Source: Streptomyces cellostaticus (GTDB lineage Bacteria; Actinomycetota; Actinomycetes; Streptomycetales; Streptomycetaceae). From it: a stretch of DNA of 64,000 nt. A program made the position numbers and the translations under genes. The stretch is taken from assembly GCF_023630175.1 (NCBI RefSeq), contig NZ_JALLIN010000003.1, positions 1 through 64,000 on the forward strand. Reading direction: 5' to 3'. The notes under the pieces were generated by a model. That model worked only from the letters and a program-made list of their open reading frames with translations, ran no database searches and was not told where the DNA came from. Positions 53,785-62,759 of this stretch are shown piece after piece; position 1 is the stretch's first letter, and each line of letters opens with the position of its first letter.

Positions 53785-54636
53785 TCAGTGGGCGCGCGGC
53801 GCCAACGCGCTCCAGGCGACGGTCACTTCCCCCTGCCGCCAGCGGCCGGCCGTGTCCGTCACGGGCCAGTCCGTGCCGAGGTCCCGCACCGCGCGGATCC
53901 AGCGCTGGCGGGCGCCGTACGAGGCGTAGGGAGCGGCGGCGGCCCAGGCGCGGTCGAAGTCGCGCAGGAAGGCGTGCACCGGCTCGCCGGGGACGTTCCG
54001 GTGGATCAGCGCCTTCGGCAGCCGCTCGGCGAGGTCCGAGGGCCGCTCCAGCGAGCCCAGCCGCGTCGCGAAGGTCACCGTCCGCGGGCCCAGCGGGCCC
54101 AGCGCCACCCAGACGTGCCGCCGGCCGATCTCGTCGCAGGTGCCCTCCACCAGCAGCCCGCCGGGCGAGTCGCCGTCCGCCGGCGCGAGCCGTGCGCACA
54201 GCCGCCGCCACACGTCGGCGACCTCGTCCTCGTCGTACTGCCGCAGCACGTTGGCGGCCCGCACCAGCACCGGGCGCCCCGGTACGGGGATCTCGAAGCC
54301 GCCGTGCCGGAAGGCCAGTCCGTCCCGCTCGAAGGGCCGGGCGGCGGCGACCCGATCCGGTTCGATCTCGACACCGACCACGCGCGCGCGGGGCGCGACG
54401 CTGCGCAGCCGGCCGAGCAGTTCCACGGCGGTCCAGGGCGCGGCCCCGTATCCGAGGTCGATCGCCACCGGATCGGCCGCGCGGCGCAGCACGGCACCGT
54501 GGGTGGCGGCGATCCAGCGGTCCATGCGGCGCAGCCGGTTGGGATTGGTGGTCCCGCGCGTCACGTTCCCCACGGCGGCGCTCCCCCTGCTCGGGCGGAG
54601 CCGGGGGTGGGGGAGGGGCGTGACGCGGGCAGTCAT
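53785..54636 (-). CDS. SAM-dependent class I methyltransferase
   Basis: 283 residues. Motif I is VAIDLGYGAAPWTAVELL, motif post-I ARVVGVEIEPDRV, and RAANVLRQYDEDEVADVW follows. Start ATG 54636 is 7 nt after TACCCT, identical to the mshD start region (TACCCTCGTACGCATG in both). Substrate unknown. Convergent with nothing; NlpC/P60 lies downstream. Confidence 0.88.
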   Translation of the reverse strand: MTARVTPLPHPRLRPSRGSAAVGNVTRGTTNPNRLRRMDRWIAATHGAVLRRAADPVAIDLGYGAAPWTAVELLGRLRSVAPRARVVGVEIEPDRVAAARPFERDGLAFRHGGFEIPVPGRPVLVRAANVLRQYDEDEVADVWRRLCARLAPADGDSPGGLLVEGTCDEIGRRHVWVALGPLGPRTVTFATRLGSLERPSDLAERLPKALIHRNVPGEPVHAFLRDFDRAWAAAAPYASYGARQRWIRAVRDLGTDWPVTDTAGRWRQGEVTVAWSALAPRAH

Positions 54637-54669
54637 GCGTACGAGGGTAAGCGGGGCCCCGCGGCGGCC

Positions 54670-54728
54670 GGCCCCCGTGCGGTCCTCGCCTCGGCCCCCG
54701 TGCGGTCCTCGCCTCGGCCCCCGTGCGG
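54670..54728. repeat. 23-bp tandem repeat
   Basis: Two full copies of GGCCCCCGTGCGGTCCTCGC+CTC (54670-54692, 54693-54715) and a partial third (to about 54728), between the methyltransferase and mshA starts. Confidence 0.85.
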
Positions 54729-54925
54729 CCCGTGCCCTGGTCGCCGGGTGGTGCGCCCGCCCCGAGGTGCACGCGGACGTCCATCGAACGGTTGAGCGAG
54801 ATCAGGTCATGATTCGGTAAAGGCGCGTGATCGGGAAATGGCGGGGCACTCCTCGGCTGTTGCACCCCCTGGAGGGCGCGATCGGTCCTCCGACCTGCAT
54901 GCCCGCACCGAGGAGGAACGCCACC

Positions 54926-56263
54926 GTGAGCCAGTACGCCGGCAGGCTCGGGCGTCGCTCCCCGGCGGCGCACCCGCGGCTCAGGCTGCACCGCAGGCCC
55001 CGCCGGGTCGCCATGCTCTCCGTGCACACCTCGCCGCTGCACCAGCCCGGAACCGGTGACGCCGGCGGCATGAACGTCTACATCGTGGAGCTGGCCCAGC
55101 GGCTGGCCGCGATCAACATCGAGGTCGAGATCTTCACCCGGGCCACCGAGGGCGGCCTCCCGCCCCGCGTCGACCTCGCCCCCGGCGTCCTCGTCCGGCA
55201 CGTCGACGCCGGTCCCTACGAGGGGCTGGCCAAGGAGGACCTGCCCGCCCAGCTCTGCGCCTTCACGCACGGCGTGATGCAGGCGTGGGCCGGCCACCGC
55301 CCGGGCCACTACGACCTCGTCCACTCCCACTACTGGCTGTCCGGCCACGTCGGCTGGCTCGCCGCCCAGCGCTGGGGCGTGCCGCTGGTGCACGCCATGC
55401 ACACCATGGCCAAGGTCAAGAACGCCAACCTGGCCGACGGCGACACCCCCGAGCCGGCCGCCCGCGTCATCGGCGAGACCCAGATCGTCGCCGCCGCCGA
55501 CCGTCTCATCGCCAACACCGAGGAGGAGGCCGGCGAACTCGTGCGGCACTACGCCGCCGACCCCGCGAAGGTCGCCGTCGTCCACCCCGGCGTGAACCTC
55601 GACCGGTTCCGCCCCGCCGACGGCCGCGCCGCCGCCCGGGCCCGCCTCGGCCTCCCGCAGGACGCGCTGATCCCCCTCTTCGCCGGCCGCATACAGCCCC
55701 TGAAGGCGCCGGACGTGCTGCTCCGGGCGGTCGCCGCCCTGCTGGAGGAGCGCCCCGAGCTGCGCTCCCGCACCGTCGTCCCGGTCGTCGGCGGCCCCAG
55801 CGGCAGCGGGCTCGCCAGGCCCGAGGGCCTGCAGAAGCTCGCCGCGCGCCTTGGCATCGCCGACGTCGTGCAGTTCCGCCCGCCGGTCGGCCAGGAGCAG
55901 CTCGCGGACTGGTTCCGCGCGGCCTCGGTCCTGGTCATGCCGTCCTACAGCGAGTCCTTCGGGCTGGTCGCCATAGAGGCGCAGGCGGCCGGGACCCCGG
56001 TGCTCGCCGCCTCGGTCGGCGGTCTGCCGGTGGCCGTGCGCGACGGCGCCACCGGCTTCCTCGTGCGGGGCCACCGGCCCGCCGAGTACGCGCGCGTACT
56101 GGCCCGCTTCGCCGACCACCCCTCGCTGACGGACCGCATGGGCGCGGCCGCCGCCCGGCACGCGCTGGGCTTCGGCTGGGACACCGCAGCGGCCGCGACC
56201 GCAGACGTCTACACGGCCGCGACCCAGTCCCACCGTCGTCGCGTACGCTCCCAGCATGGGTGA
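54926..56263 (+). CDS. mshA: Mycothiol glycosyltransferase MshA
   Basis: 445 residues, GT4 family, transfers GlcNAc to inositol-phosphate, the first mycothiol step. Hallmarks: [61 protein letters not shown] 54926 is preceded by GAGGAGGA; upstream start codons add a non-conserved tail. Followed with 8-bp overlap by the YbjN gene, then gpm further on, as in Rv0486-Rv0489. Confidence 0.96.
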   Translation: MSQYAGRLGRRSPAAHPRLRLHRRPRRVAMLSVHTSPLHQPGTGDAGGMNVYIVELAQRLAAINIEVEIFTRATEGGLPPRVDLAPGVLVRHVDAGPYEGLAKEDLPAQLCAFTHGVMQAWAGHRPGHYDLVHSHYWLSGHVGWLAAQRWGVPLVHAMHTMAKVKNANLADGDTPEPAARVIGETQIVAAADRLIANTEEEAGELVRHYAADPAKVAVVHPGVNLDRFRPADGRAAARARLGLPQDALIPLFAGRIQPLKAPDVLLRAVAALLEERPELRSRTVVPVVGGPSGSGLARPEGLQKLAARLGIADVVQFRPPVGQEQLADWFRAASVLVMPSYSESFGLVAIEAQAAGTPVLAASVGGLPVAVRDGATGFLVRGHRPAEYARVLARFADHPSLTDRMGAAAARHALGFGWDTAAAATADVYTAATQSHRRRVRSQHG

Positions 56264-56756
56264 TGTCGAACAGGCCACGCGGGTCGTCGAGGACGTCCTG
56301 AAGGACGCGGAGCTGGAGTGGGAGAGCCCCGGAGCCGGGACGTACGTCGTCAAGCTCCCCGGCACCCGCAAGCTCTCCACCACGGTCAGCCTCATCGTCG
56401 GCCGCCACACCCTCTCCCTCAACGCCTTCGTCATCCGGCGACCCGACGAGAACGAGGCGGGCGTCCACCGCTGGCTGCTGGAGCGCAACCTCAAGCTGTT
56501 CGGCGTGGGTTACGCCGTGGACCGGCTCGGCGACATCTACGTCGCCGCCCGTCTGCCGCTGGCCGCCGTCACCCCCGAGGAGACCGACCGGCTGCTCGGG
56601 CAGGTACTGGAGGCCGCCGACGGCGCCTTCAACACGCTGCTGGAACTGGGCTTCGCCTCCGCGATCCGCAAGGAGCACGCCTGGCGGGTGTCCCGCGGCG
56701 AGTCGACCCGGAACCTGGACGCGTTCAGCCACCTGATCGAGCGCCCGGCCGACTGA
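56256..56756 (+). CDS. YbjN-domain protein
   Basis: 166 residues, begins [20 protein letters not shown], with [18 protein letters not shown] and [20 protein letters not shown]. YbjN domain is a type III chaperone-like fold. ATG 56256 overlaps the mshA end by 8 bp and is 6 nt after TACGCT, so it may also use a leaderless promoter. Conserved beside mshA in actinobacteria; function unclear. Confidence 0.92.
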   Translation: MGDVEQATRVVEDVLKDAELEWESPGAGTYVVKLPGTRKLSTTVSLIVGRHTLSLNAFVIRRPDENEAGVHRWLLERNLKLFGVGYAVDRLGDIYVAARLPLAAVTPEETDRLLGQVLEAADGAFNTLLELGFASAIRKEHAWRVSRGESTRNLDAFSHLIERPAD

Positions 56757-56825
56757 CGGGACCGGATCGAGGGGGCTCCAACCGCCCTCCGCGCGCGTGC
56801 TGTTAGCCTGCGGCGAACCGAACTC

Positions 56826-56852
56826 TTACCGGTCCCTTACCGGTCTCTCACC
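56826..56852 (+). repeat. Three 11-nt-spaced TTACC direct repeats
   Basis: TTACC at 56826-56830 and 56837-56841, TCACC at 56848-56852, spaced 11 nt, in the 5' leader of the secreted protein gene. The spacing is that of OmpR-family regulators binding direct repeats. The TAGCCT -10 candidate is upstream at 56804-56809. Confidence 0.5.
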
Positions 56853-56867
56853 AGCAAGAGGTTGTGC

Positions 56868-57671
56868 ATGCGCGCAGGCAGATCCGGCTTCGCGGTCGCG
56901 CTCGCGGGAGCGCTCGCCCTGGGGGCGTACGCCGCACCGTCCGCGGCGGCGGCGGACACCGGTGTCACGGTGTCCGACCTGGTCGTGAACGAGGGCAAGT
57001 CCGTCATCGTGGGCACCACCGCGGAGGTGAAGCCCGGCTTCACCTTCCACATGGCCCTGCCGTCCGGCGTCCGGGCCGACGACGTGACCCCGTTCCCGTA
57101 CCTGTACCACGACACCACGGCCGCCAAGGGCGCCGACTCCGGCGGTATCTACACGGGCTTCACCTCCTGCGACGCGGCCGGCACGCGCGCCGCCGAGTGC
57201 ACGGGTGAGCTGTACATCGAGCCCCGCTGGCAGCTCGACTCCAACAACGACGCGACGACCTGGAAGGCGGCCGTCTGGGTTCGCGTCTGGAACTCGAACG
57301 ACCAGCTCAAGGGCGAGGAGTACCTGACCGGCTTCAGCTCCGTGCCGGTCAAGCGCGCCGGGAAGGCCACCGTCAACGCCTCGCCCGAGCCCGTCGCCAA
57401 GGGCGGGAAGCTCACCGTGACCGGCCGGCTCACCCGCGCCGACTGGGTGAAGCACACCTACACCGGATTCGGCGGCAAGGCGGCCAAGCTGCAGTTCCGC
57501 AAGGCGGGCACCAGCACCTACTCCACCGTCAAGATCGTGCGGGCCGACTCCGCGGGCTACCTCAGGACCACGACCACCGCGGCCACGGACGGCTACTGGC
57601 GCTGGATCTACAGCGAGACGTCCACGACCGGCGGCGCCAAGGCCGCCGGCGACTACGTCGACGTCAGGTGA
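56868..57671 (+). CDS. Secreted protein, unknown function
   Basis: 267 residues. Signal peptide with cleavage near SAAAADTG (about 28). The mature part is beta-rich (immunoglobulin-like?) with two conserved Cys (SCDAAGTRAAECTGEL) that could form a disulfide, Trp pairs, and terminal KAAGDYVDVR. ATG 56868 follows AAGAGG. A repeat array lies just before. I do not recognise a named family. Confidence 0.85.
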   Translation: MRAGRSGFAVALAGALALGAYAAPSAAAADTGVTVSDLVVNEGKSVIVGTTAEVKPGFTFHMALPSGVRADDVTPFPYLYHDTTAAKGADSGGIYTGFTSCDAAGTRAAECTGELYIEPRWQLDSNNDATTWKAAVWVRVWNSNDQLKGEEYLTGFSSVPVKRAGKATVNASPEPVAKGGKLTVTGRLTRADWVKHTYTGFGGKAAKLQFRKAGTSTYSTVKIVRADSAGYLRTTTTAATDGYWRWIYSETSTTGGAKAAGDYVDVR

Positions 57672-57728
57672 CGGGACGCGCCCTGACCGGGCCCACTCCG
57701 ACCGGGTCCACTCCGACCGGGCTCGCCC

Positions 57729-58532
57729 TCACCGGGCACTGAGCCGGTAGCGCCCCGGCGGCACGCCCACCAGCTTCTTGAAGTGCCGGGTGAGATGGGC
57801 CTGGTCGCAGAACCCGGTCGCCGCCGCCACCTCACCCGGCGGCAGCCCGTCCAGCAGCAGCCGCCGGGCCCGGCCGACCCGCCGGGACATCAGGTACTGG
57901 TGCGGCGGGATGCCGTAGGCACCGCTGAACGCCCGCACCAGGTGGGCCGGATGGGCGTGCAGCAGCCGCGCCGCGTCGGCGAGCACCAGCCCCTCGGTGA
58001 CGTGCTCGTCGAGCAGCTCGCGCAGGGACCGGGCGAGGCCGGGGCCGCGGCCGGGACGGCGGGCACCGCCGTCCCGGCGCCGCAGATGCCCCCGCAGCCG
58101 CTCGCCGACCAGTGCCAGCCGGCTCTCCGCCTCCAGCTCGTCGCCGGGCCGGGCCAGGGCGCAGTGCAGTTGCCCGACCCGCAGCCGCAGCACCGGGTCC
58201 CGCAGATCGGGGGCGTCCACGGCCGGGCCGATCAGCTCGTCGGCCAGGTGGCTGCCGTCGAGGTAGAGCACCCGCTTTCGGAAGCCGCGCGGGGTGGCGG
58301 GTGAGCCGTTGTGCGGCACGTGCGGAGGCAGCAGCGACACGGAGTCGTGCGGGGTGCCGTGCTCGTGCCGGTCCAGGTCGTAGCGCACGGCGCCGTCGTC
58401 GACGATCAGCAGCGTCCAGGCGTCGTGCACGTGCATCGGGTACGCGTACTCGGTGAAGTGCGCGTGGAAGACCTCCACGACACCCGGGACGCGCGGGCGC
58501 CAGGCGGAGACGTCGGGATGGTCGGCGGCCAC
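57729..58532 (-). CDS. AraC-family regulator
   Basis: 267 residues. N-terminal cupin domain with HAHFTEYAYPMHVHDAWTLL, then two helix-turn-helix repeats (LADAARLLHAHPAHLVRAFS; PPGEVAAATGFCDQAHLTRHF). GTG 58532 is 6 nt after TACGTT, a leaderless start; the open frame extends to 58637 but its extra residues include the neighbour's start. Divergent from DUF2000 gene. Probably ligand-responsive; target unknown. Confidence 0.92.
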   Translation of the reverse strand: MAADHPDVSAWRPRVPGVVEVFHAHFTEYAYPMHVHDAWTLLIVDDGAVRYDLDRHEHGTPHDSVSLLPPHVPHNGSPATPRGFRKRVLYLDGSHLADELIGPAVDAPDLRDPVLRLRVGQLHCALARPGDELEAESRLALVGERLRGHLRRRDGGARRPGRGPGLARSLRELLDEHVTEGLVLADAARLLHAHPAHLVRAFSGAYGIPPHQYLMSRRVGRARRLLLDGLPPGEVAAATGFCDQAHLTRHFKKLVGVPPGRYRLSAR

Positions 58533-58581
58533 GCAAAGAACGTACAAGACCGCAGCGCGCCGCGGTCGGCAGTCTCGGTCC

Positions 58582-59031
58582 ATGAACACCGAACCGCACG
58601 CCGATCCGGCCGCCGCCCCCGTCCGCTTCGACACCAAGATCGCCGTACTGCTCCGTGCGGACCTGGCGCCCTGGCAGCGCCTGAACGTGACGGCGTTCCT
58701 GGTCAGCGGCCTGGGCAGCCAGGTCCCCGAGGTGATCGGGGAGCCGTACCAGGACGCCGACGGCGTTTCCTACCTGCCGATGTTCCGCCAGCCGGTGCTG
58801 GTCTTCGAGGGCACCGGGGAGACGCTCACGGCGGCCCACGCCCGGGCTCTGGCTCGCGCCCTGCCCCGGTCGGTGTTCACCTCAGAGCTGTTCGCCACCG
58901 GCAACGACCGCGACAACCGGGCGGCGGTGCGGGCGGTGCGGACCGCCGGCCTGGATCTCGTCGGGCTCGCGGTGTACGGCCCGCGGAACGGGGTGGACAA
59001 GGTGCTGAAGGGTGCCCGGATGCATCGATGA
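58582..59031 (+). CDS. DUF2000 protein
   Basis: 149 residues from ATG 58582. Sequence RFDTKIAVLLRADLAPWQRL and ELFATGNDRDNRAAVRAV. DUF2000 is uncharacterised, related to a peptidyl-tRNA-hydrolase-like fold. It is divergent from the AraC gene by 49 bp and probably its target. Confidence 0.88.
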   Translation: MNTEPHADPAAAPVRFDTKIAVLLRADLAPWQRLNVTAFLVSGLGSQVPEVIGEPYQDADGVSYLPMFRQPVLVFEGTGETLTAAHARALARALPRSVFTSELFATGNDRDNRAAVRAVRTAGLDLVGLAVYGPRNGVDKVLKGARMHR

Positions 59032-59390
59032 CCGAATCTGCACAGCGTGTGCGCAAGCCCGGGCCCGTGAGGGCGGTCGGTGCCGAGTTGTCCGGATCGG
59101 GTCCGCCCTGGCAAGAGCCGCGGCCCCCGCCGCGCCGGACCGCATGTGGAGAAGCTGCCCGCAACCCATGACCAGGTGGTCACGGATGCGAAGCCGGCGT
59201 CCCCAACCGGCCTGTGGCGCAAGCCGGTCGACTGGATGCCGGACACCCTCCGTGATTTGATCCATCGCGCCGCCGGGTTCACGCCAGGTCGTCCGGAAAC
59301 GGATGTCCCCAGCCCGCGGTCGCGGCCGACCCGTCCGTCCCCGACGGGGCCGCTCCCCTTGTGGAACCTCCGACGAAGGGCAGTTTCGAC
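59032..59390. other. Gene-free gap before the double-glycine peptide gene
   Basis: About 360 bp. The plus strand has a frame (about 59080-59394) containing PTGLWRKPVDWMPDTLRDL, but its codon use is weaker and I recognise no family, so no gene is called. No convincing hairpin. Confidence 0.4.
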
Positions 59391-59621
59391 ATGACCTCCG
59401 CTCCCCAGGTCCAGACCGCCGAGATCTCCGACGCCGAGCTGGACGGCGTCTCCGGCGGCCTGAACCCGCAGGCCGGCGTCGTCGCCGGTCCCGCCGCGCT
59501 CGACAGCACGGACCTGATGGCCCAGCTCGGCACCGTCACGGACACGGTCCAGGGCGCCGCCGGGCAGCTCCAGGGCGCCGCCGCCCAGTTCAACCGGGTC
59601 GGCGTCTACGCCTCCCTCTGA
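59391..59621 (+). CDS. Double-glycine leader peptide (RiPP/bacteriocin precursor-like, 76 aa)
   Basis: ATG 59391 has GAAGGG 10 nt upstream; GTG 59361 would give 86 residues. The leader AEISDAELDGVSGGL ends in the EL-x-x-V-x-GG motif of peptides cut by C39 peptidases. The 51-residue remainder LNPQAGVVAGPAALDST and on is Ala/Gly/Gln/Val-rich, free of Cys and short of aromatic residues. No modifying enzyme is near; the following MFS gene could export it but is convergent. Could also be a short secreted spore or bacteriocin peptide. Confidence 0.7.
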   Translation: MTSAPQVQTAEISDAELDGVSGGLNPQAGVVAGPAALDSTDLMAQLGTVTDTVQGAAGQLQGAAAQFNRVGVYASL

Positions 59622-59657
59622 TCGGCCGGGCGTCGCCCCCGGCCCCCCGGCGACGGA

Positions 59658-59697
59658 CGAGCCCCCTGCCCGCGGAACACCGCGTGCGGGGGGCTCG
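59658..59697. terminator. Bidirectional terminator between precursor peptide and MFS gene
   Basis: Outer 9-bp stem (59658-59666 with 59689-59697) and inner 5-bp CGCGG/CCGCG stem. Lies 37 bp past the peptide stop. Confidence 0.75.
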
Positions 59698-59714
59698 CCC
59701 CTGTCACGTCCCGC

Positions 59715-60992
59715 TCAGGCCGAGCTGAGTTCGGCCGCCGGGTCCGCGTCCGCGGGGGAGGTCCCGGGCGACCGCCGCTCGGCGGCCGGCCTGCGCATCA
59801 GCACCGCGTACCCGATCCCGGCCACGGTGCCGACGCCGGCGCACATGGCCCACAGCCACCGCGCGCCGAACCGGTCGATGACCGCGCCGGACATCAGCGG
59901 CGCCACCAGCGCGGCCACGGACCACGACAGCGTGTACATCCCCTGGTAGCGCCCGCGCCCGTGCACCGGCGACAGCCGCACCACGAGACCGGTCTGGGTC
60001 GGGGCGTTGACGATCTCGGCGAGCGTCCACACGCACACGGTGAGCGCGAAGACGCCGACCGACCCGGCGAACGCGGTGAGCCCGAAGCCGTACCCGGCGA
60101 GCAGTGAGGAGGCGACGAGGAGCGTGCGCGGGTCGCGGTGCTCGATGAAGCGGGTGACGGGGATCTGCAGCGCGACGATGAGGACACCGTTGACGGCGAT
60201 CGCGAAGCCGTAGTCGGCGGCCGTGAACCCGGCCCGGCCCATGGCCACCGGCAGTCCGACGGACCCCTGCTGGAAGACGAGGGCGACGAGGAAGGACAGC
60301 CCGACGACGGCCATGTACCGCCCGTCGCGCAGCACCGTGCCGAGGCCGACGTCACCGTCCGTCCGCCGCGCCGTGGCCACGGGCCGCGACTCGGGCAGCT
60401 TCAGGAAGACGACCACCGCGCACGCCAGGGTCATCCCGGCCTCGATCAGGAACCCGGCGAGATAGCTGAACTCGGCGATGAACCCGGCCGCCATGGAGGA
60501 GACCGCGAAGCCGAGGTTGATCGCCCAGTAGTTCAGCGAGAACGCCCGCACCCGGTCCTCCGGCCGGACGATGTCGGCCATCATCGCCTGCACGGCGGGC
60601 CGGGAGGCGTTGGAGGCCATGCCGACGAGGAAGGCGACGCCGGCGATGGTGACCGGGTCCTGCATGAACCCGAGCACCGCGACGGACACGGCCGTGGCGG
60701 TCTGGGCGATCAGCAGGGTGGGCCGCCTGCCGAGCCGGTCGGCCATCACCCCGCCCCCGAGCGAGGAGACGACCCCGCCGAGCCCGTGCAGCGAGGCGAC
60801 GAGACCGGCGTACGAGGCCGAGTAGCCCCGATCGAGCGTGAGGTACAGCGCCATGAACGTGGCGACGAACGCCCCGAGCCGGTTCACCAGGGTGCTCGTC
60901 CACAGCCACCAGAACTCGCGGGGCAGTCCGGAGACGGTCTCCCGGGCGGCACGTCTGAGACGGGCGACGGACGCGACGGACGCGACAGACAT
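59715..60992 (-). CDS. Major facilitator superfamily transporter
   Basis: 425 residues from ATG 60992, twelve hydrophobic segments. MFS motif A (GGGVMADRLGRRPTLL) and the C-terminal SGAVIDRFGARWLW stretch. DHA1-type drug/metabolite exporter. ATG 60992 follows GGGGGG. Upstream start codons (61046) add a less conserved stretch. Substrate unknown. Confidence 0.9.
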   Translation of the reverse strand: MSVASVASVARLRRAARETVSGLPREFWWLWTSTLVNRLGAFVATFMALYLTLDRGYSASYAGLVASLHGLGGVVSSLGGGVMADRLGRRPTLLIAQTATAVSVAVLGFMQDPVTIAGVAFLVGMASNASRPAVQAMMADIVRPEDRVRAFSLNYWAINLGFAVSSMAAGFIAEFSYLAGFLIEAGMTLACAVVVFLKLPESRPVATARRTDGDVGLGTVLRDGRYMAVVGLSFLVALVFQQGSVGLPVAMGRAGFTAADYGFAIAVNGVLIVALQIPVTRFIEHRDPRTLLVASSLLAGYGFGLTAFAGSVGVFALTVCVWTLAEIVNAPTQTGLVVRLSPVHGRGRYQGMYTLSWSVAALVAPLMSGAVIDRFGARWLWAMCAGVGTVAGIGYAVLMRRPAAERRSPGTSPADADPAAELSSA

Positions 60993-61175
60993 GGACGGGA
61001 CCCCCCACGGGTACGGAGATGTAAGCGGCTCACTAGGCAAGCGCAAATTACATCCGCGGCGCGGCCGACGGCCACTCGATTAACGGGAGGCCGTCCCCGG
61101 GCCGCACCGGGGCCCGGGGAAGCAGCTCCCGAGCGGTACCGGACGCCTGGTGCCGAAGGCCCCGAGCGGGCCCGC

Positions 61176-61311
61176 GCGACGCGACGGACCGTGCGACGGG
61201 ACGGACCGTGCGACGGGACGGACCGTGCGACGGGACGGACCGTGCGACGGGACGGACGGTGTGACGGGACGGACCATGCGACGCGACGGACCGTGTGACG
61301 GGACGGACCGC
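61176..61311. repeat. Minisatellite: eight tandem 17-bp copies
   Basis: GCGACGSGACGGACCGT in eight in-phase copies exactly 17 bp apart (61176 to 61311), with single-base variants in copies 1, 5, 6, 7 and 8. The whole 473-bp gap between the MFS gene and gpm has no other gene. Copy number is a likely strain marker. Confidence 0.9.
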
Positions 61312-61465
61312 CCGATCGGCGACGCGACCGGTGGGCGGCCGGCCCGGTGCCCGACCCACGCGATGGACGACCGTGCCGGCCCGCACCGGCCCGAGCGGTG
61401 GGCGGCCCGTCCGCCCACCGGGCGGACGGGGCGACGGCCCGAACACGTGGATTACGCTCTGAGGC

Positions 61466-62227
61466 ATGGCCGACGCACCGTACAAGCTGATCCTCCTCCG
61501 CCACGGCGAGAGCGAGTGGAACGCGAAGAACCTGTTCACCGGCTGGGTGGACGTCAACCTGAACGAGAAGGGCGAGAAGGAGGCGGTCCGCGGTGGCGAG
61601 CTCCTGAAGGACGCCGACCTCCTGCCCGACGTGGTCCACACGTCCCTCCAGAAGCGCGCGATCCGCACGGCCCAGCTCGCCCTCGAGGCAGCGGACCGCC
61701 ACTGGATCCCGGTCCACCGGAGCTGGCGCCTGAACGAGCGCCACTACGGCGCCCTGCAGGGCAAGGACAAGGCGGCGACGCTGGCCGAGTTCGGCGAGGA
61801 GCAGTTCATGCTCTGGCGCCGCTCCTACGACACCCCGCCGCCCCCGCTCCCGGACGACTCCGAGTTCTCCCAGGCGAACGACGCCCGCTACGCCACCATC
61901 CCGCCGGAGCTGCGCCCGCGCACGGAGTGCCTCAAGGACGTCGTGTCCCGCATGCTCCCGTACTGGTACGACGGCATCGTCCCCGACCTCCTGACCGGCC
62001 GCACGGTCCTCGTCGCCGCCCACGGCAACTCCCTGCGCGCCCTGGTCAAGCACCTGGACGGCATCTCGGACGCCGACATCGCGGGCCTCAACATCCCGAC
62101 GGGCATCCCCCTCTACTACGAGCTGGACGCCGACTTCCGCCCGGTCACCCCGGGCGGCAAGTACCTCGACCCGGAGGCCGCGGCAGCGGCCATCGAGGCG
62201 GTCAAGAACCAGGGCAAGAAGAAGTAA
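61466..62227 (+). CDS. gpmA: 2,3-bisphosphoglycerate-dependent phosphoglycerate mutase
   Basis: 253 residues. [20 protein letters not shown] (catalytic His), [10 protein letters not shown], and [16 protein letters not shown] with the second His. Glycolysis: 3-phosphoglycerate to 2-phosphoglycerate. ATG 61466 is 7 nt after TACGCT, leaderless. Follows the mshA-YbjN order seen in M. tuberculosis. Confidence 0.97.
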   Translation: MADAPYKLILLRHGESEWNAKNLFTGWVDVNLNEKGEKEAVRGGELLKDADLLPDVVHTSLQKRAIRTAQLALEAADRHWIPVHRSWRLNERHYGALQGKDKAATLAEFGEEQFMLWRRSYDTPPPPLPDDSEFSQANDARYATIPPELRPRTECLKDVVSRMLPYWYDGIVPDLLTGRTVLVAAHGNSLRALVKHLDGISDADIAGLNIPTGIPLYYELDADFRPVTPGGKYLDPEAAAAAIEAVKNQGKKK

Positions 62228-62236
62228 GCGCCCACG

Positions 62237-62280
62237 AAAAGGCCCCCTACCTGCGTTTTCTCCGCTGGTAGGGGGCTTTT
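62237..62280 (+). terminator. Intrinsic terminator of gpmA
   Basis: AAAAG, then GCCCCCTACC (62242-62251) paired with GGTAGGGGGC (62267-62276), then TTTT: a stem with a run of Us, the only clear rho-independent terminator with a U-tract in the window. Confidence 0.9.
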
Positions 62281-62319
62281 CCCTTGCCCTGGGCCGTCAG
62301 CAGGCTGATCGGGCCGTGC

Positions 62320-62596
62320 TCAGTGCTCCTGGAAGGTTGGCTCTGGCTGTTCTTTCGCCTCTGCCCGGGCTCCCAGTTCGCGGAGGGCCGAGACGGCTGC
62401 CGCCGCGTCTCTTCCTCAGGCAGCCAGCGAGAATGACGGCGGGAACCTGCGTCGCCAGAACCTTGCTACGCCAAAGGCTCAGCCCCGTCAGCCGACGCAC
62501 GACCTGGACGACGTCCATCACGCGGACACCAGGATCGGTGAGCACCACGTCATGAGGCACGTCGTCGCACACCAGCAAGAAGTACTCGTCGGCCAT
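62320..62596 (-). pseudogene. Frameshifted L7/L12 C-terminal-like protein
   Basis: From ATG 62596 (GGGAGA upstream) the first about 58 codons read MADEYFLLVCDDVPHDVVLT and VRRLTGLSLWRSKVLATQ, the ribosomal L7/L12 C-terminal fold (ITGLGLKEAK-like). After VILAG the frame breaks: a +1 change lets DAAAAVSALRELGARAEAKE continue to a stop at 62320-62322. The total, 277 nt, is not a multiple of three. Either decayed or a single-base sequencing error near AAGAGA. Confidence 0.7.
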
Positions 62597-62636
62597 TGCT
62601 CTCCCTGCCCTTCCCCGGTCGGGAGCGTACGAGCCC

Positions 62637-62753
62637 TCAGACGTCATGTCGCATCGTTTTGGTGGCGTCGAAGACAGCGGCCACGGCCTTGCGGGTGCGC
62701 TCCTGGCTGGACGGCATGAGGTGCGCGTACACGCGGAGCGTCAGGCCCGGGTC
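62637..62753 (-). pseudogene. Integrase C-terminal tail remnant
   Basis: 39 codons: LRVYAHLMPSSQERTRKAVA followed by AVF and a short tail to the stop at 62637-62639. VYAHLMPSSxxRTRKAVxxVF is the end of actinophage-type tyrosine recombinases, containing the His-x-catalytic-Tyr region just before it (the VYAHL Tyr aligns). No start or catalytic domain precedes it, so it is a fragment fused by deletion to the XRE gene. Confidence 0.75.
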
Positions 62754-62759
62754 CGGCGG

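Noticed and set aside
53597..56494. 965-codon minus-strand open frame
   Set aside because: Runs antisense through mshA and into the methyltransferase; no start site, no motif. Its last part (about 53597-53740) was considered as a small gene but lacks support.
59080..59390. Gene in the gap before the precursor peptide
   Set aside because: The longest frame (PTGLWRKPVDWMPDTL part) has weaker codon bias and no family match, so not called.
61176..61311. CRISPR array
   Set aside because: Units are contiguous 17-bp repeats with no spacers, and no cas genes are present.
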